Shown here piece after piece: positions 12,284 to 23,040 of a DNA stretch of 64,000 bases. The notes below the pieces were generated by a model. The model had not been told where the DNA came from. It was given only the letters and a program-made list of their open reading frames with translations, and made no database searches. Both the position numbers and the translations under genes were made by a program. The stretch covers positions 558,001 through 622,000 of the forward strand of contig JADNRV010000005.1 in assembly GCA_015499995.1 (NCBI GenBank), written 5' to 3'. Every line of letters begins with the position of its first letter. Position 1 is the stretch's first letter. The DNA comes from Flammula alnicola (taxonomy: Eukaryota > Basidiomycota > Agaricomycetes > Agaricales > Strophariaceae).

Positions 12284-12975
12284 TCAGCTAGTGAGTAGAA
12301 AGACTTGAGGAAGAGCCCTTAGGGGAGAGCCGTCGAGCGACCTATAATCGATGAGAATGTGGAGAAAGAGTCCGGGAGGTGGCCGGCGCTGTACAACCTT
12401 CGGCAGCCTAAGTACTGTATTATTTGTTCGGTGGGTGAGATCCAAACAACTCGTCTCTTGCTTTGCAACGTTCATGTCAAGTTCATGTTCTCGGAAAACT
12501 CTTGGAAAACTTGCTTCGAATGTCAAATCTTTATCCTTCTGGCCAGAGTTCCTATCTTCCAACGTTTCATCGATAATATAAACGTTATCATGGTCGTTCG
12601 GAGAACAGGCAAAGGCCAGGCCTGTATTATCCGAGATGGATAATTTGACCGCCTGGGAGTCCTGCCAGTAGAAGATCCCCATATCATCACCGTGAGCGTA
12701 ACAGACTCGAAAGCTCAAGTTAAAGCCAGCGCACCTAGCCCTGCACGTTCAAGAGCAGAGCAAATTTACGATACGGATGACTCAACTGCAGCTCGCACAC
12801 GAATCCTTCTTGGCTGTTGGATGGGGCTCGCTCTGGCGCGGGACAAAGTACTGGAAGCACGCTCATAAAGCGGATAAGTCACGATTCGGGGTTCGTCTTG
12901 TTTTATTCTCATTTTCTCTTCACTGGCTGATGTTCGTGCTCTACATAGGGAAAAGATTGGCCACCGGAATGTAAG
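12284..12975 (-). repeat. Block R, copy 1: duplicated sequence upstream of RAI1 with an open 144-codon frame
   Basis: This block directly upstream of RAI1 recurs next to each RAI1 fragment (about 19,560-19,852, 23,050-23,820 and 34,690-35,480). On the - strand 12,718-12,284 is open for 144 codons, including SFRVCYAHGDDMGIFYWQDS and NDHDNVYIIDETLEDRN. Copies 3 and 4 add about 150 bases, absent here, encoding DSSSGCANDKSVDN and ESEFSWYQ on the same strand. This looks like the remains of a multi-exon gene, but I do not recognise the product. Copies differ by several indels, so none may be functional. Confidence 0.55.
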
Positions 12976-13320
12976 GAAATTGCATTAGAGACGGTGTGCT
13001 AGTGGGCATGAAGGCATTTACGCGAAGGAAGTTAATCGCTCAACTGCTCCATGTATTCGCATCAAGTCTCTCAGCAATACGCTACACAGGACTCAAGACA
13101 GATATTGACGCCAGTGTTACTTTATCAAGGTCAACGCCACCTTGTTGCTTTTCGTTTACCCATCAGAGTGCGAGAAACCAAGCTTATCGTCGGTGAACTC
13201 TACTGGTCTCGACGAAGTGATCTAACTCTATTCTTGAAACGTACTTCACATAATACAACATCGAGCAGGGTGCTTTAACCAGCAGAACGCGTCGGGTCTG
13301 CTGTCCATGTCTCAAACAAT

Positions 13321-14030
13321 TTACTTGCGGGCTTTCTGCTGAATACCCTTGTTGGGGTTCTTCGAAAACTCTTTTCCAGAATGCTGCTTTCCCTTTCCTT
13401 TGTTGCTGCTCTTCCCAGGAGCGCGAGTGCGGCCGACGGACGTCTGATGAGATTTCGACTGGCCTTTGATTTGGGCATTGTTTTTGTGCATTGCCGGCTT
13501 TGCCTGGGGGAGAAGACCTTTGTTTTTCTCGGTCACGTATAAGTGGTGAAGTTTCTGGTGGTGTGAATACAGGAATTAGAGGTTGGTCTGGTTGTGGAGA
13601 TGTGGGAAGAAAATACACACCCCTCCGTTGAAATTATTGGCAATTTTGTGATTATTCTCGCTGCGGAAGGATGCCGTTATGTGGTTCTTCTCCTTTGGGT
13701 CGCTTCCGCCCTCGTGCGCGATGTGTCTGGAAAAAGGAGCAATGAGCCATCTACTTCAAGTCTGAAACTAGGGACTTACTCGATAATGCCCGTCCTCGCC
13801 TTGCCTTTCAACACCGGGTTGTTCTTCATATGCTGCTTCACTTGGCGCTTGTGCCACTTGATCGTGTCCTTACATGCCTTGCCGTGCAACCCAATGTCAT
13901 CGAGCTCTTTGCGCGCTTTGTTGCCCAACTTCAGCTTTTCCGGGTTGGGTATTGGACAGAAGTGTATGCTGGCATTGTCAAGCATAATGTTTGAGGCTCG
14001 ATTTGAAGAGCGAGCTTGCGAGCTCGCAAA
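13321..14030 (-). CDS. Uncharacterised basic protein X, copy 1, N-terminally truncated
   Basis: Three exons (about 14,030-13,780; 13,726-13,621; 13,554-13,321) join in frame. Exon 1 has KLKLGNKARKELDDIG and KDTIKWHKRQVKQHMKNNPV. Exon 2 has HIAHEGGSDPKEKNHITASF ending NNFNGG. Exon 3 has KLHHLYVTEKNK followed by a Lys/Ser/Gly-rich tail (GKGKQHSGKEF, NKGIQQKARK). Both splice junctions are conserved in the second copy at 35.6-36.5 kb, which supports real exons. That copy has an additional acidic N-terminal region missing here, so the start is uncertain and this gene may be a 5'-truncated duplicate. The product is strongly basic, perhaps nucleic-acid binding. I do not recognise the family. Confidence 0.55.
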
Positions 14031-14666
14031 TCAAGCAGGGGCTTTGTAAGCGCGATGCAGGCACGTCCGCAACTCCACGGCCTTGACAGCTGTCTTCTGC
14101 TGAAGTCTGTGCGCTGCAAGGATAAAAGTCCTCGCTTCCCCACTTTCGTCCCCAGCATCACACGTGAATTTCAGCATTCGCAAATTTTTTCGACCCTCCC
14201 TCCTCCGAATTCTTGTATACAATTTTCATAGTGGATTAAATACATTGGGAGTTTTTCTTGTGTTTTAGTGGTAAGAAAGCCAAGGAAGAATTGATTTAAC
14301 TACCCAAGAGAGGAGAACACTGGTGATTTCCCGTATGCATATCTAATGGTATTCCTGGACAAACTCACTGCTAGCACACTCTTGAAATTTTGTATCGGAA
14401 GCTACTTCTTTCCAAGTACGAATTCCTCAACTTCTTACCTCCTGTTGGCCTAAAAATTCTTTGAATTTGCGCAGGCCATCTAATTGTACCTTCATTGTGC
14501 TTTCCATTTCGTTTTAATAATTTATATCGCTTCGATTTCATGTAGAAATGTGCTGGAGTGTGAGCCTTTGTTTGTACCTAATTATATATTTCAAGCCCTG
14601 CTAGGTCGTTTGAAACTCAGTTACATCATCTTTGGCCCACACCTATTGAAAGTGAGCCGCAAACTG
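14031..14666. other. Kinase copy 1 upstream region
   Basis: AT-rich sequence without a supported gene. Unlike the other three kinase copies, the conserved promoter block (with the CCAATTCAAGTGATTGT-like segment and a GATCGAACCTC motif) is not seen here. Copy 1 may have lost or swapped its promoter. Confidence 0.45.
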
Positions 14667-14888
14667 ATGTCTTTTCCTGAGGAACCTCTCGATCTCCCTC
14701 CAGCTGAGGGTGGTGGATACTACCCAGCTGCGATTCATCAGAAACTTAACGGAGACTCAGCGTCACCCCGCAAACCGATGTCTTTCCCTGAAGAACCTCT
14801 CGATCTCCCTCCGGCTGAGGGTGGTGGATATTATCCAGCTGCGATTCATCAGAAACTTAACGGAGACAATTACGAAGTCGTACGCAAG
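14667..14888 (+). repeat. In-frame 111-bp tandem duplication of the kinase N terminus
   Basis: Two consecutive copies, 111 bases apart, each beginning with the codons for MSFPEEPLDLPPAEGGG and ending near KLNGD. The other three kinase copies have one unit. The shift is exactly 37 codons, so the reading frame is kept and either ATG could start translation. Confidence 0.88.
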
Positions 14889-16083
14889 CTCGGATATGGT
14901 CCTCGGTCGTCTACGTGGCTTGTCTTGCGCTCCCACGGTACCAAATACTACGTTGCGGTGAAGATCTTCACCATCGCCGCCTCAGAGCAGGCAAAGCGTG
15001 TGGAGCTTCCTATCCTCAAGTCTCTAAACAGCATTGATCGTGACCTGCCTCTTCCTGTCTTTGAAGGGATCTTCTGGGAGGAAAGCAGAGATGGGTCGCA
15101 TCTTTGCGTTGTGATGAGTCCATTGAGCACTTCCGTTCAGGCGTTGCAACGAGATGCTGAGAACGAGCGACTCCCCGTTCATGCGGTGCAGCAGGTTGTT
15201 CACACTGCTGCTGAGGCGCTCGAAGGATTGCACGGTGCTACAATAATGCATGGAGGTATGTTTCTTATCGTAATTTGTTTCACCTTATTGTTATCGCTAA
15301 AGCATTCCTAGCTATTAAAGCAGAAAACATTTTTTTCGAAATGGGGGTGCATGTCGATTTCCTTAAACCCATTCTCGACTCAGAACCTGCTCCGACCACT
15401 ACAAATATCAAGAAATACGTCGCTGTACAATCACAGCCCCTCATGCATGGTTTTAGATGGAAAGACAAGAAGAAAAAAGTTGTTGACTGGCCGCTTGTCC
15501 TTGGCAACTTTGCACATGGTAAGACTTTTCCTCCTTTTGCGCCAATTTATGTGGTTTCTGACTACCTTTCGATAGCCCAACGGTCGACTTACAAACCGGA
15601 GAAGCACTATGACTATCTCTCTGCGCCCGAGACCCTGTTGGGACAGCCGTCGTGCTCGCCTCAAACTGATATCTGGATGCTGGGATATATGGTAAATCGA
15701 TGGCAAGAAATCTGCTTGGGCCCTTTCTCATTGAACCATACTCGCAGACATTCAGTCTCCTCACAGGAAAAGTTCCCTTCCAGTCAAACGAGAACGTTTC
15801 CAAACAAATCGCCGCAATGCGTGCCGTTCTGGAAGACGAGGTCCCAGAAGAATGGCTCAACGACAGTAAAATGAAGAATTACAATGCCACGGATCACGAG
15901 CTTGTTACTTCCATCGAGACGAGTCTCTCGGATGTGCTCCACAAGGACGACGCAGCTCCAGCTGCAGCTTTCATCAAGAGCTGCCTTCGCTTGGATCCAA
16001 GGAAGCGACTTACGGCGACAGAGTGCTCAGATCATGGATGGTTGGCTGACACCACTGCTTGCTCTTGTGGATTCAACGGTTGA
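14667..16083 (+). CDS. SRPK-like pseudokinase, copy 1
   Basis: Four exons (14,667-15,255; 15,312-15,518; 15,576-15,691; 15,748-16,083) give 415 residues. The layout is that of an SRPK-type kinase: glycine loop KLGYGPRSSTW, ATP-anchoring Lys in VAVKIF, hinge region near HLCVVMSPLS, SAPETLLGQ and TDIWMLGYM in the activation and F-helix region, and a C-lobe ending in LDPRKRLTATECSDHGWL. The catalytic loop reads HGAIKAEN where SRPKs have an Asp after H-x, and the DLG motif reads VLGN. Both essential Asp residues are therefore missing, so it probably scaffolds or regulates rather than phosphorylates. The Ala of HGA is formed across the first splice junction. The N terminus carries an in-frame 37-codon tandem duplication (ATGs at 14,667 and 14,778). 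It converges with the GMC fragment to the right. Confidence 0.82.
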
Positions 16084-16499
16084 AGAGGCGAAGCAAAGAA
16101 ATGGTCGTGGAATGCATTTTCGGTATGATGACAAAGGATCAGAAGTAAGATTCGTGATAAATAAAATTACAGACAGAAGTTGCTGGGGCGATGAGCGAAA
16201 TTGAAAAGCGATTTGGAACCTAATGGTTCACTTTGGAAGTCGTTGGTGGCAGCTAAATAGTAAGCATGCGGAGGAGAGGGATTTTGTGGATTTGGAAGAA
16301 CGGAGAGGACGATTCGAGGCGGTGGGCGGGCCACTCACTGGGGGACCCGCTATAGGATTGGGGCATTGGCGGAGGCGACCCTGCAAGACGAGGAGTGAGC
16401 GCTAGTGAGCAATCAGAAGGAAGAATGTTAAAATAAGACAAGAAACTTACCTGGGCCGCAATTCCCAGGTTCCCATTCGTTACAATGTCGTTGAGTGCA
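16084..16499. other. 3' flank of kinase copy 1
   Basis: No gene supported. The sequence just after the stop is shared with the 3' flanks of the other kinase copies, so it belongs to the duplicated unit. Confidence 0.5.
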
Positions 16500-16722
16500 A
16501 GGAATCCCAGCGTACTGAGAAACAGAACGCGAGAAAAGAGAACAAGAAACAGTAGTATGTCGTATGGATGGATGTCAATGAACACAAGTACACCTGAATA
16601 AGAAAAAGAGCCGAAGCATCATGCATCAAGACTAAAACAAACGAGAGTCCCTTTCCACCGAACACCCCATATGCCCGACTCACATCCACCCATCATCAAC
16701 TCACCACCTTTTCTCCGCGCAG
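16500..16722 (-). repeat. Inverted copy of the DUF2415 gene 3' end
   Basis: Reverse complement of about 51,478-51,700: the last codons of the DUF2415 gene (GGTGGATGATGGGTGGATGT region) and its 3' flank, including the segment with CATCCATCCATACGACATAC. A shorter related piece lies at about 38,690-38,790. On its right it joins directly to the GMC fragment. Confidence 0.8.
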
Positions 16723-17913
16723 ATTCGGAAAGCTTGGGACATCTTACATTAGCAGCATATGAACGAGTTCTATCCTTTGGATGAATAGAGATTGGCGTTA
16801 TCCAGGCGCCTTTGGTCTATGATAGTTTAGTAATGAGCGTGAAAAGATACAGCTGAAGATTTATGAGCGCTTAAATTTTGCGTAGATACGAAAGTGCTCT
16901 TACAGGGTCTTCCACATGCTCAACGCAGATGCTTTTCAATGCCTATGAATGCGAAACAGTAAATAAAAATAAAAGGCAAGAAACGCATATAAAATACCTC
17001 GTGGTATGGTTTCTCAAACCCCGAAAAAGAGGGAGGATATGAGTATTTCAGCGGACCTGTCTTCCTTGAATTAATGCGGACAATGGCAAACATCCCAGTC
17101 ACCCACGTACCATTTCCGTTGCGTTCCTCCGACTTATAGGTTATAAGCTCGGACTCGTCGAGGGGAGGAACGAAACCTGTGGATTTATTATAGTATTTTT
17201 TCAGCAGGTCCCAGTTCCACCCGGGGTTTCCTAATTTCTCAAAGGCTGCGACGATACAGTTACATTAGAGTACACCAACGAAGAAGTACATTTCTTACCG
17301 TCGATGTCCGCCTTTGGCGGGCGATGGAATAGAAAGAAGTTGATGGCAGAACTTCCACCGAGAGTCTTGCCTCTGCGTATCAGTGAGTGGCGGCCAATTA
17401 CAAATATGTTATACCGGACTTACCGAGGCCAAAAGAGTGATCGCCCATCAAGAGTTTCTTGGGGCACCTGTGGAAGTCGATGGATTCAATTGACAAACCA
17501 AAAAAAAAAAAAGGCAATTTACCGTTTGGAATGCCCAGTCATAATGTGGATTATTGATGGCCTCTCCAAGCATAGCAGGTATCACCTCAAGTTCAACATT
17601 TCAGCGCAGCGTTGAAAGCAAGAAAGCGGCGTCGAATCACAGATCAAAGGATCGTCGAGATTAGCCGCGCCAGCCTCCAGAACAAGGACAGACACATCAC
17701 TTTCCTCTGAGAGTCTGGCAGCGACAGCAAGCCCCGCCGTCTGCAAGATTACGTGGAAGTCACATCCGAGCTGCACGAGAGCCAGAAAGCGCTTACCCCT
17801 CCACCTAATAGCAAGCTGTCAGTTTAGCGTGTGCAGTATGGGATCGGGGACGCGCCTATGACCGCAAAATCGAACGTTTTCCCGGATACGTCGTCAATGG
17901 ATCCAAGGGGCAT
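16723..17913 (-). pseudogene. GMC oxidoreductase fragment (5' part only)
   Basis: Clearly homologous to the first part of the GMC gene at 53.9-57.0 kb, on the opposite strand. ATG at 17,913 begins MPLGSIDDVSGKTFDF. The 8-base GGG microexon, TAGLAVAARLSEESDVSVLV, the PHYDWAFQT region and the later exons with GPLKYSYPPSFSGFEKPYHE are present. Homology runs to just after the AATG of the exon ending in RSYAAN, then stops in the next intron, where it is fused to inverted DUF2415 3' sequence. The substrate domain and the catalytic His region are missing, so it cannot make an active oxidoreductase. It converges on kinase copy 1. Confidence 0.85.
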
Positions 17914-18549
17914 CGCGGTAGGAAAAGTTCAACGATTCTTCGTAGGCAATAGCTTAAGCGTTCTGCTATGGCGTTATCGATTGAGCCTATATTTGAACCC
18001 GGTAAAAATAGAACAGACCCTCACCGCATATGGCATATCCATTCTACGCGTATGATCCTTGGATACAGGCAAGGTTCTCCCAACTCATCGAAATTTGAAC
18101 GTTTGAACGCTGATTGAACGCTGAGTATATTCAGTGTCTTCATGATGCCCTTGCTGTGGGCGTGTCGAACCGCGCCAAATGCCTATGCCCCAATTTTGCC
18201 TCATTTCTAGACATGCCATAACGTTCTCGGGACTTGGAAACGACAGCTCAGGAGGGCTCGGTCCCACTCGGCATACGTCTGGAATCTAGATACTGAGCGA
18301 ACCCGTACGAATGCTCTATAAGCATGCCGCCCAAATCCCGGGGCCGAGTGGATTTCAACGCACCGCTATACGCGAAACAAACATCTCCAGCACGAATCAG
18401 TCCGTCAATCAAAAGAAGTTTATTGAGAAAATCCAGAAGACGATAACTCACCAGAAACCTCGCAGTGGCAGCATCCTATATAACATCTTGATACCTCATT
18501 GGGAGCCTCGTCAGCCTCGTCAGCTTCGCACTTATGTTCACGCAGAGAT
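17914..18549. other. Intergenic, nothing recognised
   Basis: About 640 bases. The first part is the 5' flank of the GMC fragment. No gene, RNA or clear repeat was found in the rest. Confidence 0.5.
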
Positions 18550-18996
18550 TCGATATAACGATTCTCTTCATTGAAGGGCAAAGTTTGCCGTTGACTGAAT
18601 ATCGCACGACACATATCACGGAGAAATGGAACTCGTAGCCGTCGTCGGATATGCTGAATGGCAGATGGCCTGTGCTTCCGATTCCGAAGACGGACAGTAC
18701 TTTCCTTTCCTTTCCTCGACTATGCTTTTCAAGTGGGGACTTGGCACCGAACGTGAGACGGGATTGGCACGCCGCGCAAGTACAGCCCTACATGTACACG
18801 TTCTAATAGTAGCTGGTTTGTCTTGGGCGTTCTTGGACGATCATCTCCGACTCGTCGATTACTTGGCGAAGTCTTGGGCGTACGTGGGCTCTCATACATA
18901 TGCATGCATCGTGGACCTCGTTGTCTTCGTTTGTATTTGGGCACAAGCATGGGACACTGTGCGTGAGAGATCGAGCTGGAGAATAATCAGATTAGA
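18550..18996. repeat. Block S, copy 1 (empty site of the nested retroposon/Helitron)
   Basis: Shared with 38,820-38,939 plus 45,991-46,330, where a 7-kb nested element interrupts it. At 18,640-18,660 the sequence is continuous (GGATATGCTGAATGGCAG), so this copy is the unoccupied paralog. A short + strand frame (18,626-19,009) spans the block but has no recognisable product. Confidence 0.75.
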
Positions 18997-19003
18997 GTGC
19001 AAA

Positions 19004-19560
19004 GGATGATGCAAGCCCTGTCAAGATTACGCTGACCGTGTTCCTGCGCGAAATCCATGGTCAAATATGTCTGCCTGTTGTCTGATGTCATGTGCACCCA
19101 TTGTAGTGTCATTCTCGGTCATATATTCCATCCCGCGTGCACGAAACGACGCCAATCTCCGGCATCGGCGCCTCACTCTTGCTCTTGACGTTCGATATCG
19201 CCTTCAGAAACGAGTCAATCCTCCCCCGATCATCCGTCCTCTTAACCCACCGCTCGTACCCATACGCAAGGCTCGCATCGAGCGGCGGGTCCACGAAATA
19301 CCGCAACGCCGCGTCCGTGAACTCCTGGACATGTTCTGGCGTGTAAGAGAATGTGATGAGCTGGCTAGACTGCTGGAATGGTATCTGTTCGGGTTTGGGT
19401 TTAATAGGTCGGGGTAGGCTAGAAAAGTGGTTCCCTCAGGCTGGAGAGTGCGAGTTTTCTCCGCAACCGTTCGTTTGAGTGAGGAAGTCATGATCTTGTG
19501 GGCGCTTGAAGTTGCTGCAACACGTGGAAGGCGGAACACAGACCCTTTCGCAGCGTAGAA
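19004..19560 (-). pseudogene. RAI1 fragment 1: exon 1 fused to the RAI1 3' end
   Basis: Bases 19,004-19,135 match the RAI1 terminus and 3' flank (10,397-10,535). Bases 19,136-19,560 match the first coding exon and 5' side (from about 11,832 to 12,240). The roughly 1.3 kb carrying all catalytic motifs is deleted. The reading passes from PEIGVVSC straight into TRDGIYDRE. It lies on the same strand as the intact gene. Substitutions throughout show it is not a recent duplicate. Confidence 0.88.
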
Positions 19561-19852
19561 TTTGAAGGAGAGCCGTCGAGCGACCTGGCAGTGGTATTGA
19601 TGAGAATGTGGGGAAAGAGTCCGGCCGGCCCTGTATACCTTCGGCAGCCTATTTGTTCGGTCGGTCAGATCCGAATACCTCGTCTCTTGCTTTGCAAGTT
19701 CAACGTTCGTGTTCTCGGAAAACTCTTGGAAAACTTGCATTTCGGAATGTATTGTGTCACAAATCTTTATCCTTCTGGGGCCAGAGTTCCTGTCTTCCAA
19801 TGTTTCATCAATAATACAAGCATTATCGTGGGCGTTCGGAGAACAGGCAAAG
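19561..19852 (-). repeat. Block R, copy 2
   Basis: Continues from the RAI1 fragment as in the original locus, including the segment TTCGGAGAACAGGCAAAG at its right edge, where homology ends abruptly. Indels relative to copy 1 break its open frame. Confidence 0.7.
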
Positions 19853-20219
19853 ACACTTCCCCTACAGTGCTCAGAGTCCGAACACAATGGCAGCAAGGGC
19901 AGGGTCACAGGGAGATGGGATTGCCAGTCCGTAAGGCCTCCTTACATCACTCAGACGACCACCCTTGTAGAAAGGAGGGCTATAAATCCCGATTACTGTA
20001 ATACGTTCAAGATAACGTGCAAGTTCCAATGTAGAAAATACATCTTCCGCACAACTGTCTCGTTTCGAGTATCTAATAGGTCCATGTACAGATCAAAGTA
20101 TGACGAAAATGCAGTCCATGTCCTCATGAATGTCAATCATTGAGCCGGTCAAAGGCGAAAAAAGGAAGAAAAAGAAAACAAAAAGAATCTTCTCTGAGAC
20201 CTCTAAAGCCGTAAGACAA
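19853..20219. other. Intergenic, nothing recognised
   Basis: About 370 bases between block R copy 2 and the chitin deacetylase locus. It includes an A-rich purine tract near 20,155-20,185. No gene seen. Confidence 0.5.
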
Positions 20220-21815
20220 TCAATACAACACAGTAGCTCCGGTCGCGACGATGACCCCAAGGACTAAATACGCATAGCGTGAAAACACCCCACCCCATAG
20301 AGCCACAGCCAAGCTCTTCTTGGTAGAAGAGGGTCGAGTGGAGGCAACTTGAACTGCAGTCTGCGACGTTATGGAAGTCGGAGTCGGGTCTGTGTGGCAC
20401 TAGTCGTCTGATTTGCCAGCAGGATGCCCAGTGGAACGACATTCCCAGTCGAACTTTGAGCGTTCATGTACGAGCTTCCGTTTCCAACGGCTTGGGCTAA
20501 GGAAACAAAGTTCCAGCCATTTTGTTGGATCATAGGGTACGCCTGGATGAACCCATTGACGGTAACGTCCGTGAGTTCGTGCTCAAGAATGATGAGACCG
20601 GGGTGTTTGGGGCCTGGAAATATTCCTCAGCTTTGACAAGGATTTGAAGTCTATTTCAAGAGGCGTACTCGCTAGAAAACCGGTCATGGCTGATTCAATT
20701 GGACCTGTACTGCTCTGCGCCCAATCCGTGGTGCTGATAACGTTGAATCAGGTTCACCAGATAATCAAGGACGTTAGCACTCACTCGTGGTTCCAAATTA
20801 CGGTAGTTAATCCAAATACCTGTCAAAATAAGGGATATATTAAAACAAGGACTACGGAATGAAAATATGACGCAAGCCTCTTTAGCGATAGCCCGAACTC
20901 GCATGTCTGAATCACCGTAAGGAGGCCTCCAGAATTTGGGCACCCTCCCGCCGTTGAATTGTGGATGATCTGCATTGTCCAACCGAGCTAATAGAACACA
21001 TTAGAATATAATAGAACCCAACTAAATATATCGGCGTAATACCTGTCCGAGTACATCCATGTTGCTGAGGGTCGTCATGTAAGGGTGCGTCCACGTGTGT
21101 ACAGCAATATCATGTCCGGCATTGAAGGCCAATTGAAACTGAGAAGGATTGTTCAGAATGCTGGTTCCAATCATGAAATGCGTAGTTGAATCGTTTTGTG
21201 CTTGTAAGAATTGAATCAATGTAGGTGTCGACTGTTGAGAGAACAAAGTACATTGAAGGCTCAACTAACGTGAAAATACACAAATGGAACTTACCTGAGT
21301 CGGTCCGTCGTCAAAAGAGCTCGCGAAAACCCCATCGGGAGCATTCCAAATGTCCCCTGGTATCTGACATGTCCATGTCATCGCAGCACAGACTTGGGGC
21401 CAGTTGGATCAAATCCCGGAGGATAGGTCGGCGCTCCGTTTGCTCCCATCGTGGTTTGCGGGATGTTGGGGATTGTCCCAGCAGCTACAGCAGCGTTCAG
21501 GGCATTAACCCATGCCACAGGAAGGGAACTAGCAACAGGAGATGATACAGGGTAAGCTGAAGACCAAGCTGCCGAAAAGGAAAATCAGGACAGGACGAAA
21601 ATATGGAGGGAAAAAATGCGCTAAATACTTGGGGAACCGACACTGGATAGTTGGTACCATCCCAGGAGCGTCTCGTCTGAATAATGCGTGGGCGGATGGC
21701 TGAATTCATGATACCAAGTATTACCATCATCGTGAGCATGAGAGTTGGTCGGCGGTAGCACTGCTGCTGCGCTAACGACCACAAGGCATAAAACAGAAAT
21801 CAAAGGGAGAAACAT
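20220..21815 (-). pseudogene. Chitin/polysaccharide deacetylase (CE4), with frame breaks
   Basis: A multi-exon CE4 gene. A signal peptide (MFLPLISVLCLVVVSAAA) is followed by a Ser/Pro region. The NodB motifs come in order: FDDGPTQ (metal-binding Asp pair), HTWTHPY (metal-binding His pair), [18 protein letters not shown], and later PGLIILEHELTD. A Ser/Thr-rich tail and hydrophobic end (YLVLGVIVATGATVLY) suggest a GPI anchor or membrane tether. Such enzymes convert cell-wall chitin to chitosan. The frame must shift by one base at three places where conserved text continues in another frame: between DPTGP and VCAAMTW (about 21,405), between HNSTAG and RVPKFW (about 20,943), and between TTSATQ and DPTPTS (about 20,392). 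Each looks like a single-base loss. Either the gene is decaying or the assembly has indels here. Confidence 0.75.
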
Positions 21816-22767
21816 TTGAGAAAAGGTGGCCCGGCTCGAATCGCACTGCGTTTAGGATGTGGTCGACTCCGAATCGAAGGCGCAGAGGCCAGCAAATTGC
21901 GAAAATCGGGAAAGGTAATGACCACCGGCGGTGAAGCTTTGAAGAGAAGTGGGGACGACCTGCACGCAGACCTTCCGTCGAGGACTCCCTTCATCGTATA
22001 GCGGGCCCCTTAATCTACTCTGTCCGAGGTCAACTTTGGTTGTGTGCGGATTACATATTGGAAGCGCCATCGCCATGCTGCTAAGCCCTGCTAGAAACAG
22101 ACAATGCCTAATCAATCGATGAAGGGTCCATGCCATAAGTCTCTTGCGTTGAATCGTCAGCAACGTGCAGGCCACCTGTTACGGCATAGAAACTGGCCTG
22201 TGTCCTCCGATTCGAAACGCAGGGAATGAGAGAAGGAAAAGCTTGTCATATGTAGCAAAGGAGACTAGTCCAATTGAAATTTCCTACTACATAGTAGTGC
22301 TGCTGACTGCACGCGTTTCCTTCTTGGGTCGTGGCAGTTCAACGTCAAGCTTCAACTTCAAACTTCAAGGACAGTCTGGATACCGCATCAACAACATTTC
22401 GTCCAAAAGAAAGACACGTACTATCATGGTGAATCACGCGCGAACGACAGCACTACACACTAGCACTAGCCCGTGAGTTGAAAACAAATTCTCAACGCTA
22501 TGGCGTTCAATCGGCTAGAGGACAAGCTTCATCCACTCGAGATTCAAACTTGATGTAACAGAGGCCTTCTGGCTCGTGGAGTAGAGCTGACGTGTCTCGA
22601 AGGGGAACACATTGTCGATCTGGAATTGATCATGGAATGTCATGCTCCGAAAGTCCAAGATTTATCCTCTAAAGAAGAGGAGAAAGGTACAAGGTTCCGA
22701 TCTATTCATAGAAATGTTGACCTCTGGTTTCTCCAGCTATCTAGGATTCAAACGCACCGAGAAAGGG
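21816..22767. other. Intergenic, nothing recognised
   Basis: About 950 bases between the deacetylase start and the next RAI1 fragment. It contains the deacetylase promoter. I see no supported gene. Confidence 0.5.
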
Positions 22768-23040
22768 TCCACAAAATACCGCAACGCCGCGTCCGTGAAC
22801 TCCTGGACATGTTCTGCCTTGTGAGAAAGAGATGACTGCTGGCGGTGGTCTGTTTGGATTGGTTTGGATAGGTCGGGGTAGGCCAGAAAAGTGGTTGCCC
22901 AGGCTGGAGGGGTATGGTCTTCTCCGAACCGTTCGTTTGAGTGAGGAGTCATGATCTTGTGGGCGCTTGAAGTTGCTGCTAGACGTGGAAGGCGGAACAC
23001 AGACTTTTTCGAGCGTAGAATACAAAGGAATGGGATCCAA
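22768..23040 (-). pseudogene. RAI1 fragment 2 (part of exon 1)
   Basis: Homology to RAI1 exon 1 begins abruptly at about 22,768 inside the codons for a VDP sequence and runs through the start-codon region to block R. Several small deletions relative to 11,980-12,250 disrupt the frame. No catalytic part is present. Confidence 0.85.

Noticed and set aside
18626..19009. 127-codon frame in block S
   Set aside because: The second copy of block S breaks it and no features are recognisable; it ends in copied RAI1 3' flank.
20580..20640. Apparent fourth frame break in the deacetylase between FLAS and PKHPG
   Set aside because: A GTACGC...TTCCAG intron of about 55 bases joins the two parts in frame, so no mutation is needed.
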